A stretch of DNA of 64,000 nt from Bifidobacterium catenulatum subsp. kashiwanohense JCM 15439 = DSM 21854 (GTDB taxonomy: Bacteria > Actinomycetota > Actinomycetes > Actinomycetales > Bifidobacteriaceae), in NCBI RefSeq assembly GCF_001042615.1, contig NZ_AP012327.1, forward strand, positions 1,674,001 through 1,738,000, written 5' to 3'. The notes beneath the pieces were generated by a model, which saw only the letters and a program-made list of their open reading frames with translations, searched no databases and was not told the origin of the DNA. The first letter of the stretch is position 1, and each line of letters starts with the position of its first letter. Shown one piece after another: positions 17,729 through 26,386 of the stretch. Made by a program: the position numbers and the translations under genes.

Positions 17729-19054
17729 ATGACAAGCAACACTCGATCCGCATGGAAGAATCCTTCCTATCTGCAGAGTTCCTTCGGCATCTTCATGTTC
17801 TTCTGCTCGTGGGGCATCTGGTGGTCCTTCTTCTCCCGCTGGCTCACCGACCCGACCCACGGCCTGGGCATGACCTCCGCAGAGCAGGGCCAGATCTACT
17901 CCATTAACTCCTTGGCAACCCTGGTCATCATGTTCGCCTATGGTGCCATCCAAGATCAGCTGGGCATCAAACGCAAGCTCGTGATCTTCGTCTCCGCCAT
18001 CGCAGCGCTCGTCGGCCCGTTCGTACAGTTCGTGTACGCCCCGATGCTGACTGCCGGCGGTACCACCCGTTTCATCGGCGTGCTCATCGGCTCCATCGTG
18101 CTCTCCTCAGGCTTCATGGCCGGCTGCTCCCTGTTCGAAGCGCTCACCGAACGCTACTCCCGTAAGTTCGGCTTCGAATACGGACAGTCCCGCGCTTGGG
18201 GCTCCTTCGGCTACGCCATCGTGGCACTGTGCGCAGGTTTCCTGTTCAACATCAACCCGCTGCTGAACTTCTGGGTCGGCTCCATCTGCGGCCTTGGCAT
18301 GCTGTGCGTCTACGCTTTCTGGGTTCCGGCCAAGCAAAAGGAAGAGCTCAAGAAAGAAGCCGATCCGAACGCGGCTCCAACCAACCCATCCTTCAAAGAG
18401 ATGATCTCCGTTCTGAAGATGCCGACTCTGTGGGTACTCATCGTCTTCATGCTGTTCACCAACACCTTCTACACCGTGTTCGACCAGCAGATGTTCCCTA
18501 ACTACTACGCTTCCCTCTTCCCGACCACCGAAATCGGCAACGCCACCTACGGCACCCTGAACTCCTTCCAGGTGTTCCTCGAGTCCGCCATGATGGGCGT
18601 CGTTCCGATCATCATGAAGAAGATCGGCGTTCGTAACTCCCTGCTGCTCGGCGCAACCGTGATGTTCCTGCGTATCGGCCTGTGCGGCGTGTTCCACGAT
18701 CCGGTCAGTGTCTCCATCGTCAAGCTGTTCCACTCCATCGAGGTTCCGCTGTTCTGCCTACCGGCATTCCGCTACTTCACCCTGCACTTCGACACCAAAC
18801 TGTCGGCAACCCTGTACATGGTGGGCTTCCAGATCGCTTCCCAAATCGGCCAGGTGATCTTCTCCACCCCGATGGGCGCCCTGCATGACGCCATGGGCGA
18901 CCGTCCAACCTTCTTCACCATCTCCGGCATCGTGCTGGCCGCCCTAATCTACGGCTTCTTCGTGATCAAGAAGGACGACCAGGAAGTCGGCGGTGATCCG
19001 TTCTACACCGATAAGCAGCTCAAGGCCCAAGCCGCAACTCAAGCAAACGCCTGA
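17729..19054 (+). CDS. cscB: MFS oligosaccharide:H+ symporter, CscB-like sucrose permease
   Basis: A 441-residue inner-membrane transporter with about 12 hydrophobic segments, of the LacY/CscB (OHS) family. Marks include WKNPSYLQSSFGIFMFFCSW at the N-terminus, LTERYSRKFGFEYGQSRAWG in the cytoplasmic loop, VFDQQMFPNYY and LFCLPAFRYF. The start at 17729 is chosen because the family N-terminus begins there. It is followed by a hairpin and then a GH32 enzyme, implying proton-coupled sucrose uptake and intracellular hydrolysis. Other beta-fructosides could also be transported. Confidence 0.88.
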   Translation: MTSNTRSAWKNPSYLQSSFGIFMFFCSWGIWWSFFSRWLTDPTHGLGMTSAEQGQIYSINSLATLVIMFAYGAIQDQLGIKRKLVIFVSAIAALVGPFVQFVYAPMLTAGGTTRFIGVLIGSIVLSSGFMAGCSLFEALTERYSRKFGFEYGQSRAWGSFGYAIVALCAGFLFNINPLLNFWVGSICGLGMLCVYAFWVPAKQKEELKKEADPNAAPTNPSFKEMISVLKMPTLWVLIVFMLFTNTFYTVFDQQMFPNYYASLFPTTEIGNATYGTLNSFQVFLESAMMGVVPIIMKKIGVRNSLLLGATVMFLRIGLCGVFHDPVSVSIVKLFHSIEVPLFCLPAFRYFTLHFDTKLSATLYMVGFQIASQIGQVIFSTPMGALHDAMGDRPTFFTISGIVLAALIYGFFVIKKDDQEVGGDPFYTDKQLKAQAATQANA

Positions 19055-19092
19055 GCGCAACCGCCAAAATCGGCAAGAACACAACTAAATCG

Positions 19093-19137
19093 TGCTGCCC
19101 GAAGCGTTTCCCCTTTTTCCGTTTCGGGCAGCATTCT
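19093..19137 (+). terminator. Terminator or attenuator between permease and GH32 genes
   Basis: Arms 19093-19103 (TGCTGCCCGAA) and 19123-19133 form an 11-bp perfect stem, extended by a few further pairs, then TTCTTAAAACTTTT. It lies inside the presumed cscB-cscA unit, so downstream expression would need readthrough or its own promoter. Confidence 0.75.
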
Positions 19138-19217
19138 TAAAACTTTTATCTAAAACTCAATAAGCAACAATTCAACAATCGCAAGATTCAACAATCATTA
19201 AGAAAGGCTATTCAACG

Positions 19218-20774
19218 ATGACTGGCTTCACTCCGGATGCACCCGTCCTCCACGAAATCAAGAACCACAGCGAAGCTCTGGCACAGGCGGAAGCAGGCGT
19301 TGCAGCCATGGCCGCCAAACGCAACAACCGCTGGTACCCGAAGTTCCACATCGCATCCAACGGCGGTTGGATCAACGATCCGAACGGCCTGTGCTTCTAT
19401 AAGGGCCGCTGGCACGTGTTCTACCAGCTGCACCCGTACGGCACCCAGTGGGGTCCGATGCACTGGGGACACGTCTCCTCCACCGACATGCTCAACTGGA
19501 AACGTGAGCCAATCATGTTCGCCCCGACCCTTGAAGAGGAGAAGGACGGCGTATTCTCCGGTTCCGCAGTAATCGGCGACGACGGCGAACTCAAGTTCTA
19601 CTACACCGGCCACCGTTGGGCCAATGGCGTCGACAACACTGGCGGCGACTGGCAAGTGCAAATGATCGCCGAGCCGGATAACGACGAGCTGACCAGTGCC
19701 ACCAAGCGCGGCATGATCATTGACTGCCCGCTCGACAAGGTCGATCACCACTACCGTGATCCGAAGGTGTGGAAGACCGGTGACAAGTGGTACATGACCT
19801 TCGGCGTTTCCTCCGCTGAAAAGCGCGGCCAGATGTGGCTATTCTCCTCCGACGACATGGTTCGTTGGACCTACGAGCGCGTGCTGTTCGAACACCCGGA
19901 TCCGAACGTCTTCATGCTTGAATGCCCGGACTTCTTCCCGATCAAGAACGCCGAAGGCAACGAGAAGTGGGTTATCGGCTTCTCTGCCATGGGCACCAAG
20001 GCTTCCGGCTTTATGAACCGCAACGTTTCCAACGCCGGCTACATGATCGGCACGTGGACGCCGGGCGAGGCGTTCCAGCCGGAAACCGAGTTCCGCCTGT
20101 GGGATTGCGGCCATAACTATTATGCTCCGCAGTCGTTCAACGACGGCGAACGCCAGATCGTATACGGCTGGATGAGCCCGTTCGTTGAGCCGATTCCGAT
20201 GCAGAATGACGGCTGGTGCGGCAACATGACCCTTCCGCGTGAGATCACGCTAGGTGCCGACGGCGATCTGCACACCGCTCCGGTTGCCGAGATGGATGGC
20301 TTGCGCGAAAACACCACCGATTTCGGCACAATCTCACTTGGTGTCAATGGCGAGCAGACCATTGCTGATGATGCTGAAGCCGTGGAAATCGAAATGACCG
20401 TCGATCTCAACGCCTCCACTGCGGAACGTGCTGGTCTGAAGATTCATGCGACTGAAGATGGCGCTTACACGTACGTGGCATTCGACGATCAAATCGGTCG
20501 TGTGGTAATCGACCGTCAAGCCGCAGCCCAGGGTGATCGCGGCTACCGTACCGCCCCGCTTTCCGCCGAGGAACTGGCTTCCGGTGAACTCAAGCTGCGC
20601 GTGTTTGTGGATCGCGGCTGCGTGGAAGTGTATGTGAACGACGGCCGCCAGGCCATGAGCTCTTTCAGCTATGCTTCCGCAGGCACGCGCGCCATCAAGC
20701 TTGTTGCCGAATCCGGCACGCTTGAGATCAAGTCCTTGAAGCTCCACACCATGAAATCCATCGGACTGGAGTGA
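19218..20774 (+). CDS. cscA: Beta-fructofuranosidase, glycoside hydrolase family 32
   Basis: Hydrolyses sucrose and short fructo-oligosaccharides in the cytoplasm (no signal peptide). In the 518-residue protein the GH32 nucleophile is Asp54 in WINDPNG, the transition-state stabiliser Asp181 in YRDPKVW, and the acid/base Glu235 in ECPDFF. The five-bladed propeller is followed by a beta-sandwich from about residue 360 to the end (VFVDRGCVEVYVNDGRQ). The ATG at 19218 is preceded by AAGAAAGG. It pairs with the upstream permease as a sucrose utilisation locus. Confidence 0.94.
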   Translation: MTGFTPDAPVLHEIKNHSEALAQAEAGVAAMAAKRNNRWYPKFHIASNGGWINDPNGLCFYKGRWHVFYQLHPYGTQWGPMHWGHVSSTDMLNWKREPIMFAPTLEEEKDGVFSGSAVIGDDGELKFYYTGHRWANGVDNTGGDWQVQMIAEPDNDELTSATKRGMIIDCPLDKVDHHYRDPKVWKTGDKWYMTFGVSSAEKRGQMWLFSSDDMVRWTYERVLFEHPDPNVFMLECPDFFPIKNAEGNEKWVIGFSAMGTKASGFMNRNVSNAGYMIGTWTPGEAFQPETEFRLWDCGHNYYAPQSFNDGERQIVYGWMSPFVEPIPMQNDGWCGNMTLPREITLGADGDLHTAPVAEMDGLRENTTDFGTISLGVNGEQTIADDAEAVEIEMTVDLNASTAERAGLKIHATEDGAYTYVAFDDQIGRVVIDRQAAAQGDRGYRTAPLSAEELASGELKLRVFVDRGCVEVYVNDGRQAMSSFSYASAGTRAIKLVAESGTLEIKSLKLHTMKSIGLE

Positions 20775-20808
20775 AGCTGTTCCAGGGCAGTAGCAAGGGG
20801 TAAATAGT

Positions 20809-20850
20809 AAGGTGGGTTCCGTGTCAGGCAAGATGCGGAACCCACCTTGC
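20809..20850 (+). terminator. Hairpin after the GH32 gene
   Basis: A perfect 13-bp stem (20809-20821 AAGGTGGGTTCCG and 20836-20848) with a 14-base loop. The T-run is short, but the position just after cscA supports termination. Confidence 0.7.
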
Positions 20851-21045
20851 GTTATGCCGCAAGTTGTGCCTTACGTTTTGGTTTGAAAAGCGATTTTCGT
20901 TTCAGAACGTGGTTTAGGGAGTGCTTTATACTGGCACCCCGGTAATGAACTTTTCTGACCGGAATGTGGGCAGGCTCCTCACCTTACTGATTTCTCGCCA
21001 CCGGTCACGTGCGCGCCCACTATGGCGCAGAAAGCAAGGTGAACG
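20851..21045 (+). promoter_or_regulatory. Leader of the ABC permease gene with possible SD-sequestering fold
   Basis: A -10-like TATACT lies at 20927-20932; the -35 is weak. Downstream, CACCTT (20980-20985) is complementary to the ribosome binding site AAGGTG (21036-21041), and a GCGC/GCGC stem lies between. CCGG pairs are also present around 20939-20961. This could hide the ribosome binding site. I do not see the conserved bases of a TPP aptamer here. Confidence 0.4.
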
Positions 21046-21894
21046 ATGGCGGTTTCGCACGTTCAACACATACACTCTGAGCATGCTCAGTCAGTAATCT
21101 CACGATATTTCTCCACTGTTTTGAACATCTGCAGGCGCAGCATTCCCACAGTCATCGCGGTAGTGTTGCTATTGGCGGTTTGGGAGACGTGGGTTCGTAT
21201 CGGCAATGTGCCCAGCACTATGATTGCCGCGCCGAGCGAAATCGCGCAGGCCACCGTCGAAACCTGGTCGACGTTATGGCCCGCCACCCAAGTTACCCTG
21301 ATTGAAGGCACCGTCGGTTTTCTGTTCGCAGTACTGTTCGGCATTCTTATCGGCATATTGTTGTACTGTTCGCGCATTGCGAACGCCGCCTTGTTCCCGT
21401 TACTTTCGGCCGCGCAGACCATGCCGTTGATTTCCATCGCTCCCCTGTTCTTGATTTGGTTCGGTTTTGAAATTTCCGGAAAAATCGTGATCGTAACAGT
21501 ATTCGGCTTATTCCCGATTGCAGTGCAGACGATTCGCGGTCTTGAAGCGGTCCCCCAGTTTTATTCGGATGTTGCGCTGACTTGTGGTGCCACGAAAACG
21601 TGGACACTGTGGCATGTGAAGTTGCGTGTTGCCGCTCGTCAGATTTATGGCGGTATCCGCGTTTCCGGCGCATACATTTTCGCCACTGCTGCCACCGCAG
21701 AATATTTGGGTGCACGCAAGGGTCTTGGCATTTGGCTGCAGGCCGCCTACAACTCGTTCCGTACGCCGTTGATTTTTTCGGCGACGCTTGTCATCATCGT
21801 CATCACTGGCATTTTGATGTGCCTAGTGAATCTCAGCGAACGCGTGCTGCTCGGCCCTACCAGCGATGACGAAGATCCAGACGCCCAGCAGTGA
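21046..21894 (+). CDS. ABC transporter permease, probable thiamine-precursor uptake (ThiX-like)
   Basis: A 282-residue membrane protein of the BPD_transp_1 (SsuC/TauC/ThiX) type with about six hydrophobic segments. The EAA-like loop that contacts the ATPase is around ALTCGATKTWTLWHVKLRVA. It has a good ribosome binding site (AAGGTG) four bases before the ATG. The next plus-strand gene encodes an NMT1/THI5-like binding lipoprotein, so uptake of a thiamine pyrimidine precursor (HMP or formylaminopyrimidine) is inferred. No ATP-binding subunit gene lies beside it, so it must borrow one. Confidence 0.8.
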   Translation: MAVSHVQHIHSEHAQSVISRYFSTVLNICRRSIPTVIAVVLLLAVWETWVRIGNVPSTMIAAPSEIAQATVETWSTLWPATQVTLIEGTVGFLFAVLFGILIGILLYCSRIANAALFPLLSAAQTMPLISIAPLFLIWFGFEISGKIVIVTVFGLFPIAVQTIRGLEAVPQFYSDVALTCGATKTWTLWHVKLRVAARQIYGGIRVSGAYIFATAATAEYLGARKGLGIWLQAAYNSFRTPLIFSATLVIIVITGILMCLVNLSERVLLGPTSDDEDPDAQQ

Positions 21895-22210
21895 GCGCAA
21901 GCCAAATGGTTGTCGATTTGGATGGAATCAGGGCGGGAGCCGTCCAAATCGACAGCCATTTGCAGCAAACAGCATCCGAACGTTCGTCCTGCCACGTCAA
22001 TGCACACCGTATAATGAAACTCGCTGTTTAGCCAATGCGTGGCAAACCGGCAATGTTCCATGTCTCCCAAACGAGACGCCACAAGGAACGCCGGGGGCAT
22101 TGGACGAGCGGGGGCCTTAGGCCCTTCGTATCGTTTTCTGCCCGAACCCCGCCCGCAGCGCAATCCCTAGAAAACGGTAGAGAAGCAAGATTCAAGGGAA
22201 ATCGCAAGGT
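21895..22210 (+). promoter_or_regulatory. Structured 316-bp gap upstream of the binding-protein gene
   Basis: Contains a long hairpin just after the permease (arms 21903-21922 and 21943-21962, 20 bp with one wobble, no T-run). A -10-like TATAAT follows at 22010-22015. Downstream is a possible folded leader: AATGTTCC pairs with GGAA and CATT around a GTCTC/GAGAC stem between about 22051 and 22104. A GGGGCC-TTA-GGCCC hairpin lies near 22110-22125. No coding region is visible, and this is not a recognisable TPP aptamer. Confidence 0.5.
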
Positions 22211-23278
22211 ATGAAGAACAGCATCTTCAGCAAAGCAATCACGATCCTCGGCGCAATCGCCATGCTTGTCGGCGTGACCGCATGCGGGCAAAGCAACGAC
22301 TCCACGAAGGCCACGACCGACGGCAACGGCCTGAAAAAAGTGACGTTCATGCTCTCTTGGGCGCCCGACACCAATCATATCGGCGTGTACGTAGCCAAAA
22401 ACAAGGGCTACTTCAAGCAGGCTGGGCTTGACGTGGACATCGTTGCCGTGGCACAGGCCGGCGCCGAACAGGCCGTGAACAACGGCATGGCCGACTTCGC
22501 CCTATCCAACCTCACCAATGTGGGCACATACACGCTGAAAGGCGCAAAAATCAAGCAGGTGCTGCAGGTACAGCAGAAACCAAGCGCCATCTGGTGCTCG
22601 CTTGCATCGAACACTTCGATCAAGTCTCCGAAGGACTTCGACGGCAAGACTTTCGCCACGTTCGGCTCGAACGAATCTGACGCGGTAATCCGCCGCATGA
22701 TCCAGACCGATGGCGGCAAGGGCACGTTCGACAAAGTGACGGTCGGCACATCCACGTTCCAGACGCTGTCGAGCGGCAAAGCCGATTTCGGCGGATTCTA
22801 CGCCACTTGGGAAGGCGTGCAAGCAGATATGTACGGTCCGAAACTCAATTGCTTCACCGAACCCGATTATGGCGTGCCGGGCGATGCGGACACCATCGGC
22901 ATCATCACCAACACCAAAACCATCTCCTCCAATCCGAATCTGGTGAGGAAGTTCACGCAGGCTGCCAAAAAAGGATACGAATACGCCTACTCGCACCCGG
23001 ACGATGCCGCTGAAATCCTTGTAAAGGAAGCTCCAGACGCGAATCTCAAGCCGGCTTTCGTCAAGAAGAGCATGAAGACCATCGTGGATGGCCAGTATTG
23101 GGGCGATCCAGCCAAGATCAATGATGGCTCGTTCGTGTTCGGCACCAACGACACGAAGGGGGCACAGCAATACTTTGATTTCATCGCCGAAGAAAATGCC
23201 TACACCGACTCGCATGGCAAAGTGGTGCATACCGCTCCGCAAGCCAAGGATCTTGCCACCGACGAATTCCTGAAATAA
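22211..23278 (+). CDS. NMT1/THI5-like ABC substrate-binding lipoprotein (ThiY-like)
   Basis: A 355-residue secreted lipoprotein. The signal peptide ends in the lipobox LVGVTAC, with Cys at about residue 25. The mature part has the NMT1/THI5 core: VTFMLSWAPDTNHIGVYVAK, KGYFKQAGLDVDI and GADFALSN-like NGMADFALSNLTNVGTYTL. Family members (ThiY) bind formylaminopyrimidine or related thiamine precursors. Together with the permease at 21046 and the riboswitch operon upstream it suggests that thiamine precursors are scavenged. Riboflavin or sulfonate binding are less likely alternatives. Confidence 0.82.
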   Translation: MKNSIFSKAITILGAIAMLVGVTACGQSNDSTKATTDGNGLKKVTFMLSWAPDTNHIGVYVAKNKGYFKQAGLDVDIVAVAQAGAEQAVNNGMADFALSNLTNVGTYTLKGAKIKQVLQVQQKPSAIWCSLASNTSIKSPKDFDGKTFATFGSNESDAVIRRMIQTDGGKGTFDKVTVGTSTFQTLSSGKADFGGFYATWEGVQADMYGPKLNCFTEPDYGVPGDADTIGIITNTKTISSNPNLVRKFTQAAKKGYEYAYSHPDDAAEILVKEAPDANLKPAFVKKSMKTIVDGQYWGDPAKINDGSFVFGTNDTKGAQQYFDFIAEENAYTDSHGKVVHTAPQAKDLATDEFLK

Positions 23279-23466
23279 TCGGGCTTGAACGAGTAGGTTT
23301 GTAACCCGTTTATGTGCGAATAATCGAAATATTGGAATACGGCATCCTGCATTTTTATTTCATGTCCAACACTGCTTGCTCAGTATGGGTTGAACATGGT
23401 TTGTGGGATGCCGCACCATTATGCGTTGCATTTGGCTTCATTGCACGAGTTTGATTAAATACAAAT

Positions 23467-24711
23467 ATGACACGACTGATTCTTGATGTGGACACCGGTA
23501 TCGACGATGCGCTGGCGTTGGCATATCTTGCGACGTTCGACACTGTTGACGTGCTCGGCGTGATCGGCACGTACGGCAACGTTTCCGTCGACACTGCGGT
23601 TCGCAATACTTCGTATGTGCTGGAACGGTTGGGGTTTCGGCACATTCCAGTGATACGTGGATCGTCGCATCCTTCATGGGCTCGGTGTTTCATTCCGGAT
23701 GCAGGTTGTGCACAGTTTCACGGCACGGATGGATTGGGAGGATTCGGCCCGGCTCGCGATAGTTCGTCTTCGAATACTGCTTTCCCAGATATTTTTTCGG
23801 ATAATTCCGGTTCCGATACTGTTTTTTCTCGCGATTACCGTAGTCTGATTTCCGTTGGCGGATATGCGTTGGATGATGTTCATGCGAATCCTGCGGTTGA
23901 TTCGTTTGAATTGTCACTTACTACGGATTCGGCTTCTTCTATTCATGCTGATGATTCTTCCGCCGATTCGGTTTCCGAAGGCGTGCGGTTCATTATTGAT
24001 CAGGTTCGCGCTTATGGTTTCGACGTCACTGTGGTTGCGACTGGTCCGCTGACCGATATTGATGCTGCGATCGCGGCCGCACCGGATATTGCCGACAAAC
24101 TCAAACTGGTGATGATGGGCGGCACGTTGACGCAGGAAGGCAACTGTTGGGATCTGACTGCGGAAACGAACATCATTCAGGATCCGGAAGCCGCGGATCG
24201 CGTGTTCCATTCCGGTGCCGACATCACCATGGTCGGCTTGGACGTAACGCATCAATGCCTGATGGGTTCCGATGCAACCTGTACTTGGCGTGAAGCAGCG
24301 AATGCTGACACACTTGGTGGTTCAGCAGGTAATTCGAATGCAGCTTCAGCTCGAACCGCGAGTTCAGACTCAAGCCCATATGCTTCCGATGTGCGCGTAT
24401 TCCTCGCTGACATGGCTGATTTCTCCATTGCCGCGAATTATAAAGCCGATGCACGCCTGTTTTCTCAAGGCATGCCTTTGCATGATCCGCTGGCCGCAGC
24501 CGTCGCCGTGGATCCGTCACTAGTGACCTGCATTAATCTGCCAATGAAAGTCGAACTCGAAACCGGCGATTTTCACGGCACACGAGGCCGAACCATCGGC
24601 GATCCCGCCGGCTTAATCGCCCCCAACGCCCCTCGCATCCACGTGGCCCTTCAAGTCGATTCCCACCGTTTCGTCTCCGACTTCACCACCCGCATCAAGT
24701 CTCTGCAGTAA
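23467..24711 (+). CDS. Inosine-uridine preferring nucleoside hydrolase with low-complexity insertions
   Basis: Hydrolyses ribonucleosides to base plus ribose. The N-terminus LILDVDTGIDDALALAY carries the calcium-binding DxDxGxDD motif, and VVATGPLTDIDAAI and MMGGTLTQEGNCWDLTAETN continue the fold. At 414 residues it is about 90 longer than usual. The excess is two Ser/Asp-rich stretches, one around residues 90-165 (DSSSSNTAF, DSASSIHADDSSADS) and one around 275-300 (GGSAGNSNAAS). The catalytic regions look intact. The insertion DNA is richer in A+T than the flanks. Confidence 0.88.
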   Translation: MTRLILDVDTGIDDALALAYLATFDTVDVLGVIGTYGNVSVDTAVRNTSYVLERLGFRHIPVIRGSSHPSWARCFIPDAGCAQFHGTDGLGGFGPARDSSSSNTAFPDIFSDNSGSDTVFSRDYRSLISVGGYALDDVHANPAVDSFELSLTTDSASSIHADDSSADSVSEGVRFIIDQVRAYGFDVTVVATGPLTDIDAAIAAAPDIADKLKLVMMGGTLTQEGNCWDLTAETNIIQDPEAADRVFHSGADITMVGLDVTHQCLMGSDATCTWREAANADTLGGSAGNSNAASARTASSDSSPYASDVRVFLADMADFSIAANYKADARLFSQGMPLHDPLAAAVAVDPSLVTCINLPMKVELETGDFHGTRGRTIGDPAGLIAPNAPRIHVALQVDSHRFVSDFTTRIKSLQ

Positions 24712-24713
24712 TA

Positions 24714-24748
24714 CACTGTGGGAAAAGCCTTATACTCTCCCCACAGTG
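24714..24748. terminator. Convergent terminator, nucleoside hydrolase / uppS
   Basis: Nine-base arms CACTGTGGG (24714-24722) and 24740-24748 lie between two genes that converge here; the hairpin may serve both strands. Confidence 0.6.
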
Positions 24749-24770
24749 AACGCGATCAATTAGGCAAAAA

Positions 24771-25562
24771 CTACTTTTTGACGCCGCCGAAACGACGGTC
24801 GCGGTGAATGTAGTGGTCGATCGAACGCCATAGCACGTCTCGACCGCAATCGGGGAACAGTTCCGGCACGAAATCAAGTTCGGCATATGCTGCTTCCCAC
24901 GGCAGGAAGTTCGACGTGCGCTGTTCGCCGGAAGTACGAATCACCAAATCGCAATCAGGGATATCGGGATTGTACAGGTGTTCAGCAATCATTTTTTCCG
25001 TTACGCGATCGCCGGAGATCTTTCCGTCACGCACTTCTTTTGCGATTGCCGCGCAAGCATCCGCGATTTCGGCACGTCCGCCGTAATTCAGGCAGAACAC
25101 CACGTCGATGGTCGTGTTGTTTTTGGTACGTTCCTGTGCTTTTTCCAATTCGTCGATAACGGATTTCCATAGTTTCGGACGGCGACCGGACCAGCGCACG
25201 CGCACGCCCCACTCGTTCATCTGCTCCACACGACGGTGGATAATGTCACGCGAGAAGCCCATTAGGAAGCGCACTTCCTGCGGGGAACGCTTCCAGTTCT
25301 CCGTGGAGAACGTATACAGCGACAGGTAGCGCACACCGGCTTCGATGGCACCTGCGATGGTGTCGAACACCACCGGTTCGGCAGCCTGATGCCCGTCGGT
25401 GCGAATCAGCCCACGCTGCTGCGCCCAACGACCATTGCCGTCCATAATCACGCCGATATGGCGTGGAACCTTGTTCTTCGGAAAATCAGGAATAATCGAC
25501 GGGTCAGAAAATGGTGCCGCCGGAATGTCAAGGGACTTGTAATCCACGTTCTCAAAAGCCAT
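24771..25562 (-). CDS. uppS: Undecaprenyl diphosphate synthase (cis-prenyltransferase)
   Basis: Adds isopentenyl units in cis to make the C55 carrier lipid for the cell wall. The 263-residue protein has the signature HIGVIMDGNGRWAQQRG with the catalytic Asp, then YLSLYTFSTENWKR, and DLVIRTSGEQRTSNFLPWEA near the C-terminus with the RxSGE motif. It begins five bases after recO and is co-transcribed with it. ispG and dxr, which make its precursor, lie upstream on the same strand. Confidence 0.96.
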   Translation of the reverse strand: MAFENVDYKSLDIPAAPFSDPSIIPDFPKNKVPRHIGVIMDGNGRWAQQRGLIRTDGHQAAEPVVFDTIAGAIEAGVRYLSLYTFSTENWKRSPQEVRFLMGFSRDIIHRRVEQMNEWGVRVRWSGRRPKLWKSVIDELEKAQERTKNNTTIDVVFCLNYGGRAEIADACAAIAKEVRDGKISGDRVTEKMIAEHLYNPDIPDCDLVIRTSGEQRTSNFLPWEAAYAELDFVPELFPDCGRDVLWRSIDHYIHRDRRFGGVKK

Positions 25563-25567
25563 ACCCG

Positions 25568-26296
25568 CTAATCTAGCAAGCGCATGGAACGAATCGGACG
25601 TTCCAAATAGTATTCACCCCATTTTTCCACCATTTGGCGGGTTTCCGAAAACAACGCCGTGCCGTCCAGCTCTCCCCAATCGCCATCTACAAGCGCCTGC
25701 AACTGGCAGATCGCATTCCACGAAACGTCAAACGATTCACGAATATGATCGGTCGAACACATCAGTCCGCCCGCGGAAATCGAGAAAAACCATGTACGAT
25801 CAGCAGAAATCGGATCCCCGCACACCACGCAGGCACGCAAACGCGGCGTCCAACCAGCGATCGCAAGAGCACGCATCACGTAGGAATCGCCAATCGCAGC
25901 AGCCTCATGCGCATGCTTAGAAAGAGCATTCAATGCTCCCAACACCAGCCGATACTGCGCCACGGAACGCTCATGCTCCGTCACCACCAGCTTGTCAGCG
26001 GTTTCGCAAATCACATTCGCTGCGGTATACGCCTTGAAATCGGTGCAGATGTCTCTCGCATACGCCGACACCGACTCGGCTTGGGAAATCACATCAAGCG
26101 AACGCCCCTCCGCAATAAGCAACGAGACACGCATGAAAGGCTCCAAACGACCTCCGAAACGCGATTTGGTTCGGCGCACACCTTTGGCGACGGCACGGAT
26201 TTTGCCATGGTCGCGTGTCAGCAAAGTGACGATACGATCAGCTTCGCCAAGTTTGACGGTGCGCAAGACCACGCCCTCGTCCTGATACAGCGGCAT
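25568..26296 (-). CDS. recO: DNA repair protein RecO
   Basis: Mediates RecA loading onto SSB-coated DNA in RecFOR repair. The 242-residue protein starts MPLYQDEGVVLRTVKLGEAD, the OB-fold domain. A helical domain follows with a zinc-binding type cluster CVVCGDP and a further cysteine in GGLMCSTDH. uppS follows after five bases, a frequent recO-uppS pairing in actinobacteria. Confidence 0.94.
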   Translation of the reverse strand: MPLYQDEGVVLRTVKLGEADRIVTLLTRDHGKIRAVAKGVRRTKSRFGGRLEPFMRVSLLIAEGRSLDVISQAESVSAYARDICTDFKAYTAANVICETADKLVVTEHERSVAQYRLVLGALNALSKHAHEAAAIGDSYVMRALAIAGWTPRLRACVVCGDPISADRTWFFSISAGGLMCSTDHIRESFDVSWNAICQLQALVDGDWGELDGTALFSETRQMVEKWGEYYLERPIRSMRLLD

Positions 26297-26386
26297 TCAC
26301 ACATCTCCTTCGCCTCGCCTTGTTTTCCCAACGGAACTATCTATACTTTCCGCACATTCTCGCGCCAGCCGCACTCTCCCGCGATA

